Assembly (NCBI GenBank): GCA_022340385.1
Contig: JAJDOB010000150.1
Span: 1-44,960 of the forward strand
Source: Rhodobacter sp.
GTDB lineage: Bacteria; Pseudomonadota; Alphaproteobacteria; Rhodobacterales; Rhodobacteraceae
Direction: 5' to 3'
Length of the DNA stretch: 44,960 nucleotides
The stretch's first letter is position 1; the number at the start of each line of letters is the position of its first letter. The position numbers and the translations under genes were made by a program. Positions 36,217 through 44,407 of the stretch are shown here, piece by piece. Below the pieces are notes generated by a model, which was given only the letters and a program-made list of their open reading frames with translations, was not told the DNA's origin and did no database searches.

Positions 36217-37356
36217 TCAGTTCCCCCCGCCGCGGCGCAGTTCATTCAATGGCAGGTAGGGCACGACGCCCTGCCCGGCTCCGCCGATGCCCTCATCGAG
36301 GATGATCTTGTCGACATCGCCCAACACCTGTTCCATCGTTTCCAGGTAAAGCCGCTTGCGCGTCACGTCCGGCGCGGCCTTGTATTCGGTCAGCACCGCC
36401 AGGAACCGGCTGGCTTCACCCTGGGCCTGGTTGACGACCTGGGCGCGATAGCCTTCGGCCTCTTCCAGAATCCGGGCGGCTTCGCCCCGGGCACCGGCCA
36501 GTACCTTGTTGGCATAGGCATCCGCCTCGCGTTCCAGTCGGTCGCGGGTCTGTTCCGCGGCCTGCACGTCGCGGAAGGCGTCGATGACCTCGCGCGGCGG
36601 TTCGGCCTTGTCGAGGTTGACCCGCACGATATTGAGGCCCGCGTCATAGCTGTCCAGCGTGCGCTGGATCAGGGTCTGCGCGTTGTCGGCGATCTGTTCG
36701 CGATCCCGGTTCAGGATCGGGGCCAGTTCGCTGGCGGCGATGATTTCACGCATTGCCGATTCCGACACGCCGCGAATGGTCGCCTGCGGGTCGCGCAGGT
36801 TGAACAGGTATTTCGCCGGATCGTTGATGTTCCACACCACCTGGAAATCCAGATCGACGATATTCTCGTCCGTGGTCAGCATCAGGCCGGTGTCGTTGCC
36901 GCGCGCACCTGCGGTGCCGATGTTTTCTGTCTGCTCGCGGGTGACCGGCACGACTTCGGCCTTCACAAACGGCCAGGGCGCAAAGTTCAGCCCCGGATTG
37001 CCGGTCGCAGAATAGCTGCCCAGGAACAGTTCGACCGACTGTTCTTCGGGCTTGACCGTGTAGAACGAGGCGAACAGCCACAGCGCCACAAGCCCCAGCA
37101 CACCAAGGCCCAGCGTCCCGCGCGTGAACCGCGGGCCACCGCCGCCACCGGTGCCGGTGCCGTTGTTTCGGCCACCCCGCCCGCCCATCAGGACGCGCAG
37201 TTGTTCCTGGCCCTTGCGGACAATCTCGTCGATCTCTGGGATCTGCGGACCGTCACCAGGGCGGCGTCCGCCACCCTTGTCGCCGTCGTCACTCCCACCA
37301 CCCCGGTTGCCGCCGCTTCCGCCGCCGCCCCAGGGCCCACCATTGTTATTGGCCAT
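36217..37356 (-). CDS. hflK: FtsH modulator HflK
   Basis: This 379-residue partner of HflC has a Gly/Asn-rich cytoplasmic N-terminus (about residues 1-75, with MANNNGGPWGGGGSGG), one membrane span (GTLGLGVLGLVALWLFASFY), and an SPFH domain with VKPEEQSVELFLGSYSATGN, PGLNFAPWPF, VDLDFQVVWNINDPAKYLFN and SAMREIIAASELAPILNRDR. A charged coiled coil follows (AEQTRDRLEREADAYANKVL, GARGEAARILEEAEGYRAQV). It is the first gene of the hflK-hflC-DUF2065-degP cluster. The 67-base gap to gor contains nothing striking. Confidence 0.95.
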   Translation of the reverse strand: MANNNGGPWGGGGSGGNRGGGSDDGDKGGGRRPGDGPQIPEIDEIVRKGQEQLRVLMGGRGGRNNGTGTGGGGGPRFTRGTLGLGVLGLVALWLFASFYTVKPEEQSVELFLGSYSATGNPGLNFAPWPFVKAEVVPVTREQTENIGTAGARGNDTGLMLTTDENIVDLDFQVVWNINDPAKYLFNLRDPQATIRGVSESAMREIIAASELAPILNRDREQIADNAQTLIQRTLDSYDAGLNIVRVNLDKAEPPREVIDAFRDVQAAEQTRDRLEREADAYANKVLAGARGEAARILEEAEGYRAQVVNQAQGEASRFLAVLTEYKAAPDVTRKRLYLETMEQVLGDVDKIILDEGIGGAGQGVVPYLPLNELRRGGGN

Positions 37357-37423
37357 TTGGCTGTCTTTCCCTTTTATCGAATTCGGGTACTGGTCTGCTA
37401 CCTGTGCTTGTTTTGCCCGGAAA

Positions 37424-38782
37424 TCAAGCCGTGCGCACCGGAGTCTTCATTAGAACGATCTCTTCGGACATCGTCGGATGCACCGCCACGGTGGCGTCGA
37501 AATCCTCTTTCGTGGCACCCATCCTGATCGCCACGCCGACCATCTGGATCAATTCGCCCGCCCCGTCCGCAACGATGTGGCACCCCAGAATCTTGCGGCT
37601 GGCCGCGCTGACGATCAGCTTGAACAGCACGCGCTCGTTCTTGTCGATAAAGCTGTTCTGCATCGGACGGAAGGCGGCGCTGTAGACCTCGATCTCTTCC
37701 AGGTCGCGCGCGGCCTCTTCGGTCAGACCGACCGCGCCGTATTCCGGCTGGGTGAAGATCGCAGAGGCGATGTTGGTGTGATCGACCTTGGTCGGATTGG
37801 CGTTGAACACGGTTTCGACAAAGGCCTGGCCCTCGCGGATCGCAACCGGGGTCAGGTTCACGCGATCGGTCACGTCGCCGACCGCATAGATCGAGGGCAC
37901 CGAGCTTTGGCTGTAGGCATCGACCTCGACCGCGCCGCCGCGCCCCAGCCTGACCCCGGCCTCCTGCAGGCCCAGCCCCGCCGTGTTCGGCACCCGGCCG
38001 GTGGCATAGATCACCTTGTCGAAAATCCGTTCGTCGCCATTGCTGGCCGAGACCAGGATGCCGCCGTCGCGCCGCTGCATCTCCATCACGTCGCAGCCAA
38101 GATGCAAATTGACCCCCCGGACCTGGATCAGCTCGGCGACATGGCCGCGCGACTCGTCGTCAAAACCGCGCAGGATCTGGGCGCCGCGATAATATTGCGT
38201 CGTCTCGACCCCCAGCCCGTTGAAGATGCAGGCGAATTCACAGGCGATATAGCCGCCTCCCACAATCAGGATCGACCTTGGCAGGTCTTCCATCAGGAAC
38301 ACATCGTTCGACGTGCCCGCCAGTTCGATTCCCGGCGTCCGCGCGGGCTTGAACGGGGTGCCGCCGGTGGCGACCAGAATATGCTTGGCAGTGACAGAGC
38401 GCCCGTCGGCAAGCGTCACCGTGTGCGGGTCGGCGATCACCGCTCGCTGGTCGAAAATCTGCACGCCGGGCCGCGCCAGATTGCCGCGATAGATGCCTTC
38501 CAGACGGTCCAGTTCGGCGCGCAGGTTGGGCCAGAACTTCGACCAGTCGAACCCGCCCGCGGTGACATCCCAGCCATATTCCGCCGCTTCCTGCATCCGC
38601 GCCGAGTAGCCCGAGGCAAACACCATCAGCTTCTTGGGAACACAGCCGCGGATCACACAGGTGCCGCCCATCCGGTATTCTTCGGCCAGCGCCACCCTGG
38701 CCCCGGTTTCGGCCGCCACGCGCGCTGCGCGGACACCACCAGAACCACCACCGATGACGAAAAGGTCGAAGTCAAAAGTCAT
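37424..38782 (-). CDS. gor: Glutathione-disulfide reductase
   Basis: This 452-residue FAD enzyme reduces oxidised glutathione with NADPH. It has the FAD motif FVIGGGSGGVRAARVAAE, the redox-active cysteines in GGTCVIRGCVPKKLMV, the NADPH-binding ILIVGGGYIACEFACIFNGLG, and the second FAD site SIYAVGDVTDRVNLTPVA. The C-terminal interface has the catalytic His-Glu in VAVHPTMSEEIVL. All essential residues are present. It is separated by about 200 bases from rpiA upstream and 67 bases from hflK downstream, on the same strand. Confidence 0.94.
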   Translation of the reverse strand: MTFDFDLFVIGGGSGGVRAARVAAETGARVALAEEYRMGGTCVIRGCVPKKLMVFASGYSARMQEAAEYGWDVTAGGFDWSKFWPNLRAELDRLEGIYRGNLARPGVQIFDQRAVIADPHTVTLADGRSVTAKHILVATGGTPFKPARTPGIELAGTSNDVFLMEDLPRSILIVGGGYIACEFACIFNGLGVETTQYYRGAQILRGFDDESRGHVAELIQVRGVNLHLGCDVMEMQRRDGGILVSASNGDERIFDKVIYATGRVPNTAGLGLQEAGVRLGRGGAVEVDAYSQSSVPSIYAVGDVTDRVNLTPVAIREGQAFVETVFNANPTKVDHTNIASAIFTQPEYGAVGLTEEAARDLEEIEVYSAAFRPMQNSFIDKNERVLFKLIVSAASRKILGCHIVADGAGELIQMVGVAIRMGATKEDFDATVAVHPTMSEEIVLMKTPVRTA

Positions 38783-38881
38783 TCAGGCGTGCATCCATGT
38801 TCATTGCGCAGCCGATATTGCACAGGTGACGGCAAAGGCCAACGCCGAATTGGCCGACGTCCCGAACACGATGCCGGCAAC

Positions 38882-39000
38882 ATGCGGAAATTCCTTGTCG
38901 AACGCAGCATCCCGGGCGTCGCCCGGCTGCCGGTTCAGCCCCTTGGCGGCTGTCGGGGCGACAAGATCACCCGGGTCACCGCGCCTTACGATCCGTCGCT
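38882..39000 (+). pseudogene. Possible remnant of a DUF4242-type small protein gene
   Basis: In the 203-base gap between rpiA and gor the plus strand reads MRKFLVERSIPGVARL, then some 15 residues later GDKITRVTAPYDPSLRSE, running without a stop into the rpiA antisense strand. The first part resembles the N-terminus of DUF4242 (nickel-binding-like) proteins, and the second their C-terminal strand, with the central 40-50 residues missing. No ribosome binding site or stop is present. It may be a decayed gene or a chance likeness; confidence is low. Confidence 0.25.
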
Positions 39001-39780
39001 GAGATCCGAGAACATGTTGTCGTTCTCGACGAACTCGATGCGGTCTTCCTCGTGTGTGCCCGAGTTGATGTCATTGACCTCGACCCGGCCGTCGCCGTGG
39101 CCGATCACCACCACATCGCAGATGTCGATGAACAGCCCGTTCTCGACCACGCCGGGGATCTGGTTCATCACCAGCGACACCTGGCGTGGATTGGCGATGC
39201 GATGCAGGTGCAGATCGACGATATAGTTGCCCTCGTCGGTCACGAAGGGCGCCTCGCCGTTCAGCCGCAGCGTCACCGTCTGGCCCAGCACGTCAAGCCC
39301 GGCCAGCGTTTCCTCGATCAGCGCCTTGGTGGTCTGCCAGCCGAACGGAACCACCTCGACCGGCAACGGGAAGTTGCCCAGCCGTTCCACCTTCTTGCTG
39401 GCATCGCTGATCACGATCATCCGGTCCGAGGCGGTGGCCACGATCTTTTCCTGCAACAGCGCACCGCCGCCGCCCTTGATCAGATTCAGGTCGGGGTCGA
39501 ATTCATCGGCGCCGTCGATCGTCAGATCCAGCCATTTGGCCTCGTCCAGGCTGACCACCTTGATGCCCACCTTGCGTGCCAGATCGGCGGTGCGGGTCGA
39601 GGTCGGCACGCCGACCACGCGCAGCCCTTCCTCGCGGATGATCTCGCCCAGGCAGCGCACCATCCATGCCGCGGTCGAGCCGGTGCCAAGCCCGACTTTC
39701 ATCCCGTCCTCGACGAAATCCACCGCCCGTTTGGCGGCAACGAATTTGGCGGTGTCGATGGGCGACAGCTCTCCGGACAT
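38986..39780 (-). CDS. rpiA: Ribose-5-phosphate isomerase A
   Basis: This 264-residue enzyme interconverts ribose-5-phosphate and ribulose-5-phosphate in the pentose phosphate pathway. Conserved elements are the phosphate loop GLGTGSTAAWMV, VGVPTSTRTADLARKVGI, DLTIDGADEFDPDLNLIKGG with the catalytic Asp, GGALLQEKIVATAS and PVEVVPFGW. It is slightly longer than E. coli RpiA because of a C-terminal extension (about 30 residues) with NSGTHEEDRIEFVENDNMFS. It is followed by gor after about 200 bases. Confidence 0.96.
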   Translation of the reverse strand: MSGELSPIDTAKFVAAKRAVDFVEDGMKVGLGTGSTAAWMVRCLGEIIREEGLRVVGVPTSTRTADLARKVGIKVVSLDEAKWLDLTIDGADEFDPDLNLIKGGGGALLQEKIVATASDRMIVISDASKKVERLGNFPLPVEVVPFGWQTTKALIEETLAGLDVLGQTVTLRLNGEAPFVTDEGNYIVDLHLHRIANPRQVSLVMNQIPGVVENGLFIDICDVVVIGHGDGRVEVNDINSGTHEEDRIEFVENDNMFSDLSDGS

Positions 39781-39853
39781 GGCGGCAGACTCCGTGGGTG
39801 GCGATGCGTCCGGTTATAGCAACTTGCACGGCAGGTGCGAGAGCGGATTCAGA

Positions 39854-41086
39854 TCATTTCGGGGGCGGCAGCGGCTCGGCGCGGCCAAATACCGCCAGCC
39901 GCAGATCCGCCATCGGAAAGGCCGGGCCCGGATCGATCTTGCGCCGGGGCGAGATGTCATCATGCCCCAACACGTCGACGAAGTCGGGATTGACCCTGGA
40001 ATAGGCGATCAGGATCTTTGCCGCGGCATCGGTCTGCGCCTTGGTGTAGGTGTGCCAGCCGGACTCTTCGGTTTCGTTCTTGTGGGTCGCCACCAGCACC
40101 TCGTCGTCGGGAATTTCATGCCCCGACCAGGATTCCCAGTGCTCACCGACACGGCGCAGACGCCCGGCGTTTTCAAACACGATGCCGATGGAATGCCGGT
40201 TCAGCCCGTTGATCGCGCCCCAATTGCTGCGGCCCGCATGCCAGCCCGCGTAGTCGAACGGCAGCAACTGGATGACCTTTCCGCTGCGCTCGATGAACAG
40301 ATGCGCGCTGGCCTTCGCCTCTGGATTTGTCAGCCACAGTTTCGCGCTGTTCCCCAGCGTGGCGGTGAAATTCATGATTGCGTATCTTGCATCGTTGGAT
40401 GAGGAAAAATTCGGTGTCGGCAGATGCTCGACCTCAAGCTCGGAACCACCCAGCAGCACGCCATCGGAAATGCGCAGCGCATCGCTGGCAGAGGCCCGGG
40501 TCAGCGGCGCCGCCGCCTCGAGGCGCGACAACAGGGGGTTGCCCGCAACCGACGCGGCTTCCGAATTGGGCAGATCGGGTGCCTTGCCCTGCTGGGCCAG
40601 CGCCCGGATCTTGCCGCCCTCGTCGGGCAGAATCCCCGCCTCGACGAAAAACAGCAGATTTTCCGACGCCACTTCGGCCGGCAGTCCCTTGGTCGCCTGC
40701 ACGATGATCTCGAATTTCTGCTCGATCTCAAGCCGCTCGCGCTCTGCCCTGGCGTCCAGTTCGCTAAGCTTCAGCTGGCCTTCGACTTCCTTGGTCTTGA
40801 TTTCCAACTGGCCGTTGACCTCGGTCCGCTTGATCTCGCGCAGCGCGTCATTGTCGGCGTTGGACGCCAGAAATCCGAAGACGCCGCCGATCACCGCGGT
40901 CGCGACCGCCGAAAAGACCGCGATCAGCGCGCCGATCAGTGACACCGCTCCGGTCGAAAACCGGCCCCCCTGCGATTTCTCCAGCTCGATCCTTGCCTCT
41001 GCAAGCCGCGTCTCGTCGAGGTGTTTCTCGCGCTCGAATTCAAGCCTGTCCTTCTCAATATTCACCATCTGAATTACCTCGTTCAA
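39854..41086 (-). CDS. Membrane-anchored amidase-fold protein with altered active site
   Basis: This 410-residue protein has an N-terminal charged coiled coil, a membrane span at about residues 48-75 (VSLIGALIAVFSAVATAVIG), and a second coiled coil to about 130. A short segment follows (KGLPAEVASENLLFFVEAG) of a type seen in other membrane-tethered effector proteins. The C-terminal AmpD-like amidase_2 domain spans about 230-400 (AKASAHLFIERSGKVIQLLP, AGWHAGRSNWGAIN, VLGHDDISPRRKIDPGPAFP). Compared with AmpD, the first zinc His is Asn239 and the catalytic Glu is Val303, while His375, Lys383 and Asp385 remain. Amidase activity is therefore doubtful and a peptidoglycan-binding role is possible. 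It lies 73 bases downstream of the rpiA start, on the same strand. Confidence 0.8.
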   Translation of the reverse strand: MNEVIQMVNIEKDRLEFEREKHLDETRLAEARIELEKSQGGRFSTGAVSLIGALIAVFSAVATAVIGGVFGFLASNADNDALREIKRTEVNGQLEIKTKEVEGQLKLSELDARAERERLEIEQKFEIIVQATKGLPAEVASENLLFFVEAGILPDEGGKIRALAQQGKAPDLPNSEAASVAGNPLLSRLEAAAPLTRASASDALRISDGVLLGGSELEVEHLPTPNFSSSNDARYAIMNFTATLGNSAKLWLTNPEAKASAHLFIERSGKVIQLLPFDYAGWHAGRSNWGAINGLNRHSIGIVFENAGRLRRVGEHWESWSGHEIPDDEVLVATHKNETEESGWHTYTKAQTDAAAKILIAYSRVNPDFVDVLGHDDISPRRKIDPGPAFPMADLRLAVFGRAEPLPPPK

Positions 41087-41151
41087 TATGGGACGAGCCT
41101 AGCATAGTCTGGCACCGATTGCGAAACCCGATGCAGCAGGAAAGGCCGGGC

Positions 41152-41541
41152 ATGCACCTGCCCCGATTTGTCTATCTGATCGGTGGCTGGCTGGCCGTCG
41201 GATTGGGTGTGGTCGGGGTCGTGCTGCCGGTGCTGCCCACCACTCCGTTCATGATTCTGGCCGCGTTCCTGTTCACAAAAGGCTCGCCCCGCGCCCGGGC
41301 CTGGCTGCTGAACCATCCGAAATTCGGCCCCCATATCCTGAACTGGGAGAACCAGCGCGCCATCGCACCGCGCGCCAAGCGGCTTGCGGTGGCCACGATG
41401 GCGGCGGTCTTCGCGTTGTCGGCGGTGTTCGGACTGGCCTGGTGGGTACTGGCCATTCAGGCGGCCTGCATGGGGCCTGCGGCGCTGTTCATCCTGACCC
41501 GGGCGGAACCGCGCGCCCCAGCCGGGCCAGAAAATTCTTGA
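41152..41541 (+). CDS. DUF454 (YbaN) family membrane protein
   Basis: This 129-residue protein has the DUF454 pattern: GGWLAVGLGVVGVVLPVLPT followed by TPFMILAAFLFTKGSPRARAW and LLNHPKFGPHILNWENQRAI. Two further hydrophobic spans follow (VATMAAVFALSAVFGLAWWV). It is an inner-membrane protein of unknown function. The ATG at 41152 follows AGGAAAGG at a good distance; an in-frame ATG at 41131 is possible. It diverges from the amidase-fold gene across 65 bases. Confidence 0.9.
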   Translation: MHLPRFVYLIGGWLAVGLGVVGVVLPVLPTTPFMILAAFLFTKGSPRARAWLLNHPKFGPHILNWENQRAIAPRAKRLAVATMAAVFALSAVFGLAWWVLAIQAACMGPAALFILTRAEPRAPAGPENS

Positions 41542-41595
41542 TGACAGCCGGGCATTGTGGGACTTTCCGGCATTTGACGATCCGGGGGGGACGAC

Positions 41596-42372
41596 ATGCT
41601 GCAATTCGACGAAGCCACCGCCCGCATCCTTGAAGACAGCTATCATGGCAGCGACTTCACGCGGCGGCGGCGCGCCAGTTTCGACATCCTGTCGCCGCGA
41701 CGCGGCCAGACGGTACTGGATCTTGGCTGCGGCAACGGAATGCTGACGCTTGAACTTGCGCGGGCCGTCGGGCCCGAAGGCCGGGTGATCGGCATCGATT
41801 CCAGCCAGTCGATGCTGGACCTTGCCGCGGACCGATGCCGCGACCGCGACAATGTGACATTTCACGAGGCCGGCGCGGATGTCTTGCCGCTGGAAAGCAA
41901 CAGCATCGACGGCGCCGTCTCGTTGCAGGTCTTTGAATATATCGATGACATGACGCCGTCGCTGCTTGAACTTGCGCGCGTCCTGCGCCCGCACGCCCCG
42001 CTGGCGATCGGCGATCTTCATTTCGGCACCTGGGCCTGGCACAGCGATCATCCGGAGCGGATGGCGCGGATGATGCAAAGCTGGAACCGGCATGTCGCAA
42101 GCATCAGCACCCCTGCCCGGTTGCCGGCGCTGATGCAGCAGGCAGGCTTTGGCAATATCGGCTGCCGGGCCTCGGCGTATTGCGATATCACCCTGCGGCC
42201 GGATGGACTGCCGCAGCTGATGATTCACGTGATGCGGAACTATGCGATCCAGAAGGGCCATCTGCCAGAGGCAGACGTCCTTGAATGGCAAGCGGAACAG
42301 TTCGAGCTGTCCCGCTCAGGCCGTTTCTTTTTCAGCCTGACGCATTTTGTCGTTCACGGGATCAGGATTTGA
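41596..42372 (+). CDS. Class I SAM-dependent methyltransferase
   Basis: This 258-residue methyltransferase has motif I VLDLGCGNGMLTLELARAVG, the acidic strand VIGIDSSQSMLDLA, motif II LPLESNSIDGAVSLQVFEYI, and LARVLRPHAPLAIGDLHFGT. It resembles the UbiE/arsenite-methyltransferase-like group, but no arsenite cysteines are seen and the substrate cannot be named. GGGGGGGACGAC before the ATG supplies a ribosome binding site. Its last 11 bases overlap the end of the convergent ABM-domain gene. Confidence 0.88.
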   Translation: MLQFDEATARILEDSYHGSDFTRRRRASFDILSPRRGQTVLDLGCGNGMLTLELARAVGPEGRVIGIDSSQSMLDLAADRCRDRDNVTFHEAGADVLPLESNSIDGAVSLQVFEYIDDMTPSLLELARVLRPHAPLAIGDLHFGTWAWHSDHPERMARMMQSWNRHVASISTPARLPALMQQAGFGNIGCRASAYCDITLRPDGLPQLMIHVMRNYAIQKGHLPEADVLEWQAEQFELSRSGRFFFSLTHFVVHGIRI

Positions 42373-42730
42373 TTTCGGATCCCGAAGGCGCATGCGCGTC
42401 GCGGCTGTCATCCGGGGCCTGATCGCGGTCGAACATGCCATAGTCGCGCAGCACATGCGCCACCTTCAGCCGGTAGTCCTTGAATATCCCATGCCGCCCT
42501 TTCGATTGCGCCGCGCGATGGCCCGACAGTTTGCGCCATTGCTCGACCGCTTCCTCGTCGCGGAAATATGACAGCGACAGCATCTTGCCCGGGTTGGTCA
42601 GGCTTTCGAACCGCTCGACAGATATGAACCCGTCGATCTGCCTGACCAGCGGGCGCATGTCCGCGGCGACGTCCAGATAGTCCTGCCGGCGCCCCTCGGC
42701 GGGTTCGACTTCAAAGATGATGGCGATCAT
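42362..42730 (-). CDS. Antibiotic biosynthesis monooxygenase (ABM) domain protein
   Basis: This 122-residue protein has the ABM-type ferredoxin-like fold text MIAIIFEVEPAEGRRQDYLD, MRPLVRQIDGFISVERFES, KMLSLSYFRDEEAVEQWRKL and HRAAQSKGRHGIFKDYRLKV. The C-terminal 25 residues are a charged tail (DRDQAPDDSRDAHAPSGSEI). Members include small oxygenases and heme-degrading or stress-related proteins; the family does not define the reaction. It overlaps the tail of the convergent methyltransferase gene and diverges from sdaA across 130 bases. Confidence 0.88.
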   Translation of the reverse strand: MIAIIFEVEPAEGRRQDYLDVAADMRPLVRQIDGFISVERFESLTNPGKMLSLSYFRDEEAVEQWRKLSGHRAAQSKGRHGIFKDYRLKVAHVLRDYGMFDRDQAPDDSRDAHAPSGSEIKS

Positions 42731-42860
42731 GGGCAGTGTCCTTAGGCAAAGATCAGGCGCGATTGCGAACTCCGAGATTTTGCCGCAAAGCGTCGCAATT
42801 GTGGCCTGACAAACCGGATTTCGATGTCACAAGTCAACATATCTCAGAGAAGAGCGCAAA

Positions 42861-44234
42861 ATGTTCGTTTCCGTCTTCGACATGTTCAAACCGGGCGTCG
42901 GGCCCTCGTCCTCGCATACGATGGGGCCGATGGTGGCGGCGGCGCGGTTTCTGGATGCGCTGCGCGCCTCGCCGTTCACCGTGCACGGGGTGAAGGCGAC
43001 GCTTTACGGATCGCTGGCCTTTACCGGCGTCGGCCACGCCACCGACCGCGCGACCATTCTGGGCCTCGCCGGGTTTCGCCCGGACTCCTACGATCACATC
43101 GCGGCCGGGACGGTTCTGGCGGACATCGCCGCGACCCAGACCGTCAGGCCCGACGGCCTGCCCGCCCTGCATTTCGACCCGCAGACCGATCTGGAATTCA
43201 ACTATGACGGCCCCCTGCCCGGCCATGCCAATGGCATGATCCTTGCCGCGACCGACGCACAGGGCGACATCATCCTGCAAGAGACCTATTATTCGATCGG
43301 CGGCGGCTTTGTCCTGACCGAGGCCGAACTGGCGGCGGGCAAGGACGCCGACGATGGCCCGCCGGTGCCCTATCCGTTCAAATCCGCCGCGGAAATGCTG
43401 GAAATGTGCGCCGCCTCCGGCCAAAGCGTCGCGGGGCTGAAGCGCGCGAACGAGCTGAGCCGGATCGGCCCCGCCAAGCTTGACAGCAGGCTGGAACGGA
43501 TCTGGCAGGTCATGCGCGACTGCATGGATCGCGGGCTTGGCACCGGCGGCATCCTGCCCGGCGGGCTGAAGGTGAAACGCCGCGCCAAACCCATTCACGA
43601 CGCGCTGCTGGCGGAACGCGGGATGAACCTGACCGCGCCGCACACCATCAACGACTGGATGAGCGCATACGCAATGGCCGTGAACGAGGAAAACGCGGCG
43701 GGCGGTCAGGTCGTCACCGCGCCCACCAATGGCGCGGCCGGCGTGGTGCCCGCCGTCATCCGCTACTGGCTGGATCATGTGCCGGGCGCCGTGCCGTCGC
43801 GCGTCGGGGAATTCCTGCTGACCGCCGCCGCCATCGGCGGGCTGGTCAAGCACAACGCCAGTATATCCGGCGCCGAATGCGGTTGTCAGGCCGAGGTCGG
43901 CAGCGCCGCCGCGATGGCCGCCGCCGGGCTGTGCGCGGTTCTGGGCGGCACGCCCGAACAGGTCGAGAATGCCGCCGAGATCGCGCTGGAACATCATCTG
44001 GGCATGACCTGCGACCCGGTGCGCGGACTGGTCCAGGTGCCCTGCATCGAACGCAACGGGCTGGGCGCGATCAAGGCCGTGTCCGCGGCCTCGCTTGCGC
44101 TGCGCGGCGACGGCACGCATCTGGTGCCGCTGGATTCCTGCATCGAGACCATGCGCCAGACCGGCGCCGACATGAGCGAGAAATACAAGGAAACCTCGCT
44201 GGGCGGTCTGGCGGTGAACGTGCCCAACTGCTGA
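42861..44234 (+). CDS. sdaA: L-serine ammonia-lyase (single chain, iron-sulfur type)
   Basis: This 457-residue enzyme deaminates L-serine to pyruvate and ammonia with a 4Fe-4S cluster. It begins [20 protein letters not shown] followed by MGPMVAA, the conserved opening of the beta domain. It then has the alpha domain with [20 protein letters not shown], the cluster cysteines in [20 protein letters not shown] and [18 protein letters not shown], and [19 protein letters not shown] at the end. GAGAAGAGCG precedes the ATG. It is complete and single-chain, like E. coli SdaA. The 173 bases after its stop hold no gene that I can see. Confidence 0.96.
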   Translation: MFVSVFDMFKPGVGPSSSHTMGPMVAAARFLDALRASPFTVHGVKATLYGSLAFTGVGHATDRATILGLAGFRPDSYDHIAAGTVLADIAATQTVRPDGLPALHFDPQTDLEFNYDGPLPGHANGMILAATDAQGDIILQETYYSIGGGFVLTEAELAAGKDADDGPPVPYPFKSAAEMLEMCAASGQSVAGLKRANELSRIGPAKLDSRLERIWQVMRDCMDRGLGTGGILPGGLKVKRRAKPIHDALLAERGMNLTAPHTINDWMSAYAMAVNEENAAGGQVVTAPTNGAAGVVPAVIRYWLDHVPGAVPSRVGEFLLTAAAIGGLVKHNASISGAECGCQAEVGSAAAMAAAGLCAVLGGTPEQVENAAEIALEHHLGMTCDPVRGLVQVPCIERNGLGAIKAVSAASLALRGDGTHLVPLDSCIETMRQTGADMSEKYKETSLGGLAVNVPNC

Positions 44235-44407
44235 CCCGTCGCGCGGCGGGCGTTTCACGACCCACCCACCCGCCACGTCTGCATGAAACCGCAACAGGTC
44301 TTAAGACAAGCGTTTCGCGTTTGACTTGACACAAAAGGCATCATCCAACGCGTCGAAACCTCTGATTTCAGGCCGCGTCAGATGAATCCGGTTCAACGCG
44401 AATTGCC

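Noticed and set aside
37478-39226. A 582-codon plus-strand frame opposite gor and rpiA
   Set aside because: Both minus-strand genes are complete and well conserved. Only the short gap segment was kept, as a low-confidence remnant.
44235-44407. Promoter-like TTGACT/TTGACA words after sdaA
   Set aside because: The genes on both sides are convergent and no reading frame starts here, so a promoter in this gap has nothing evident to drive.
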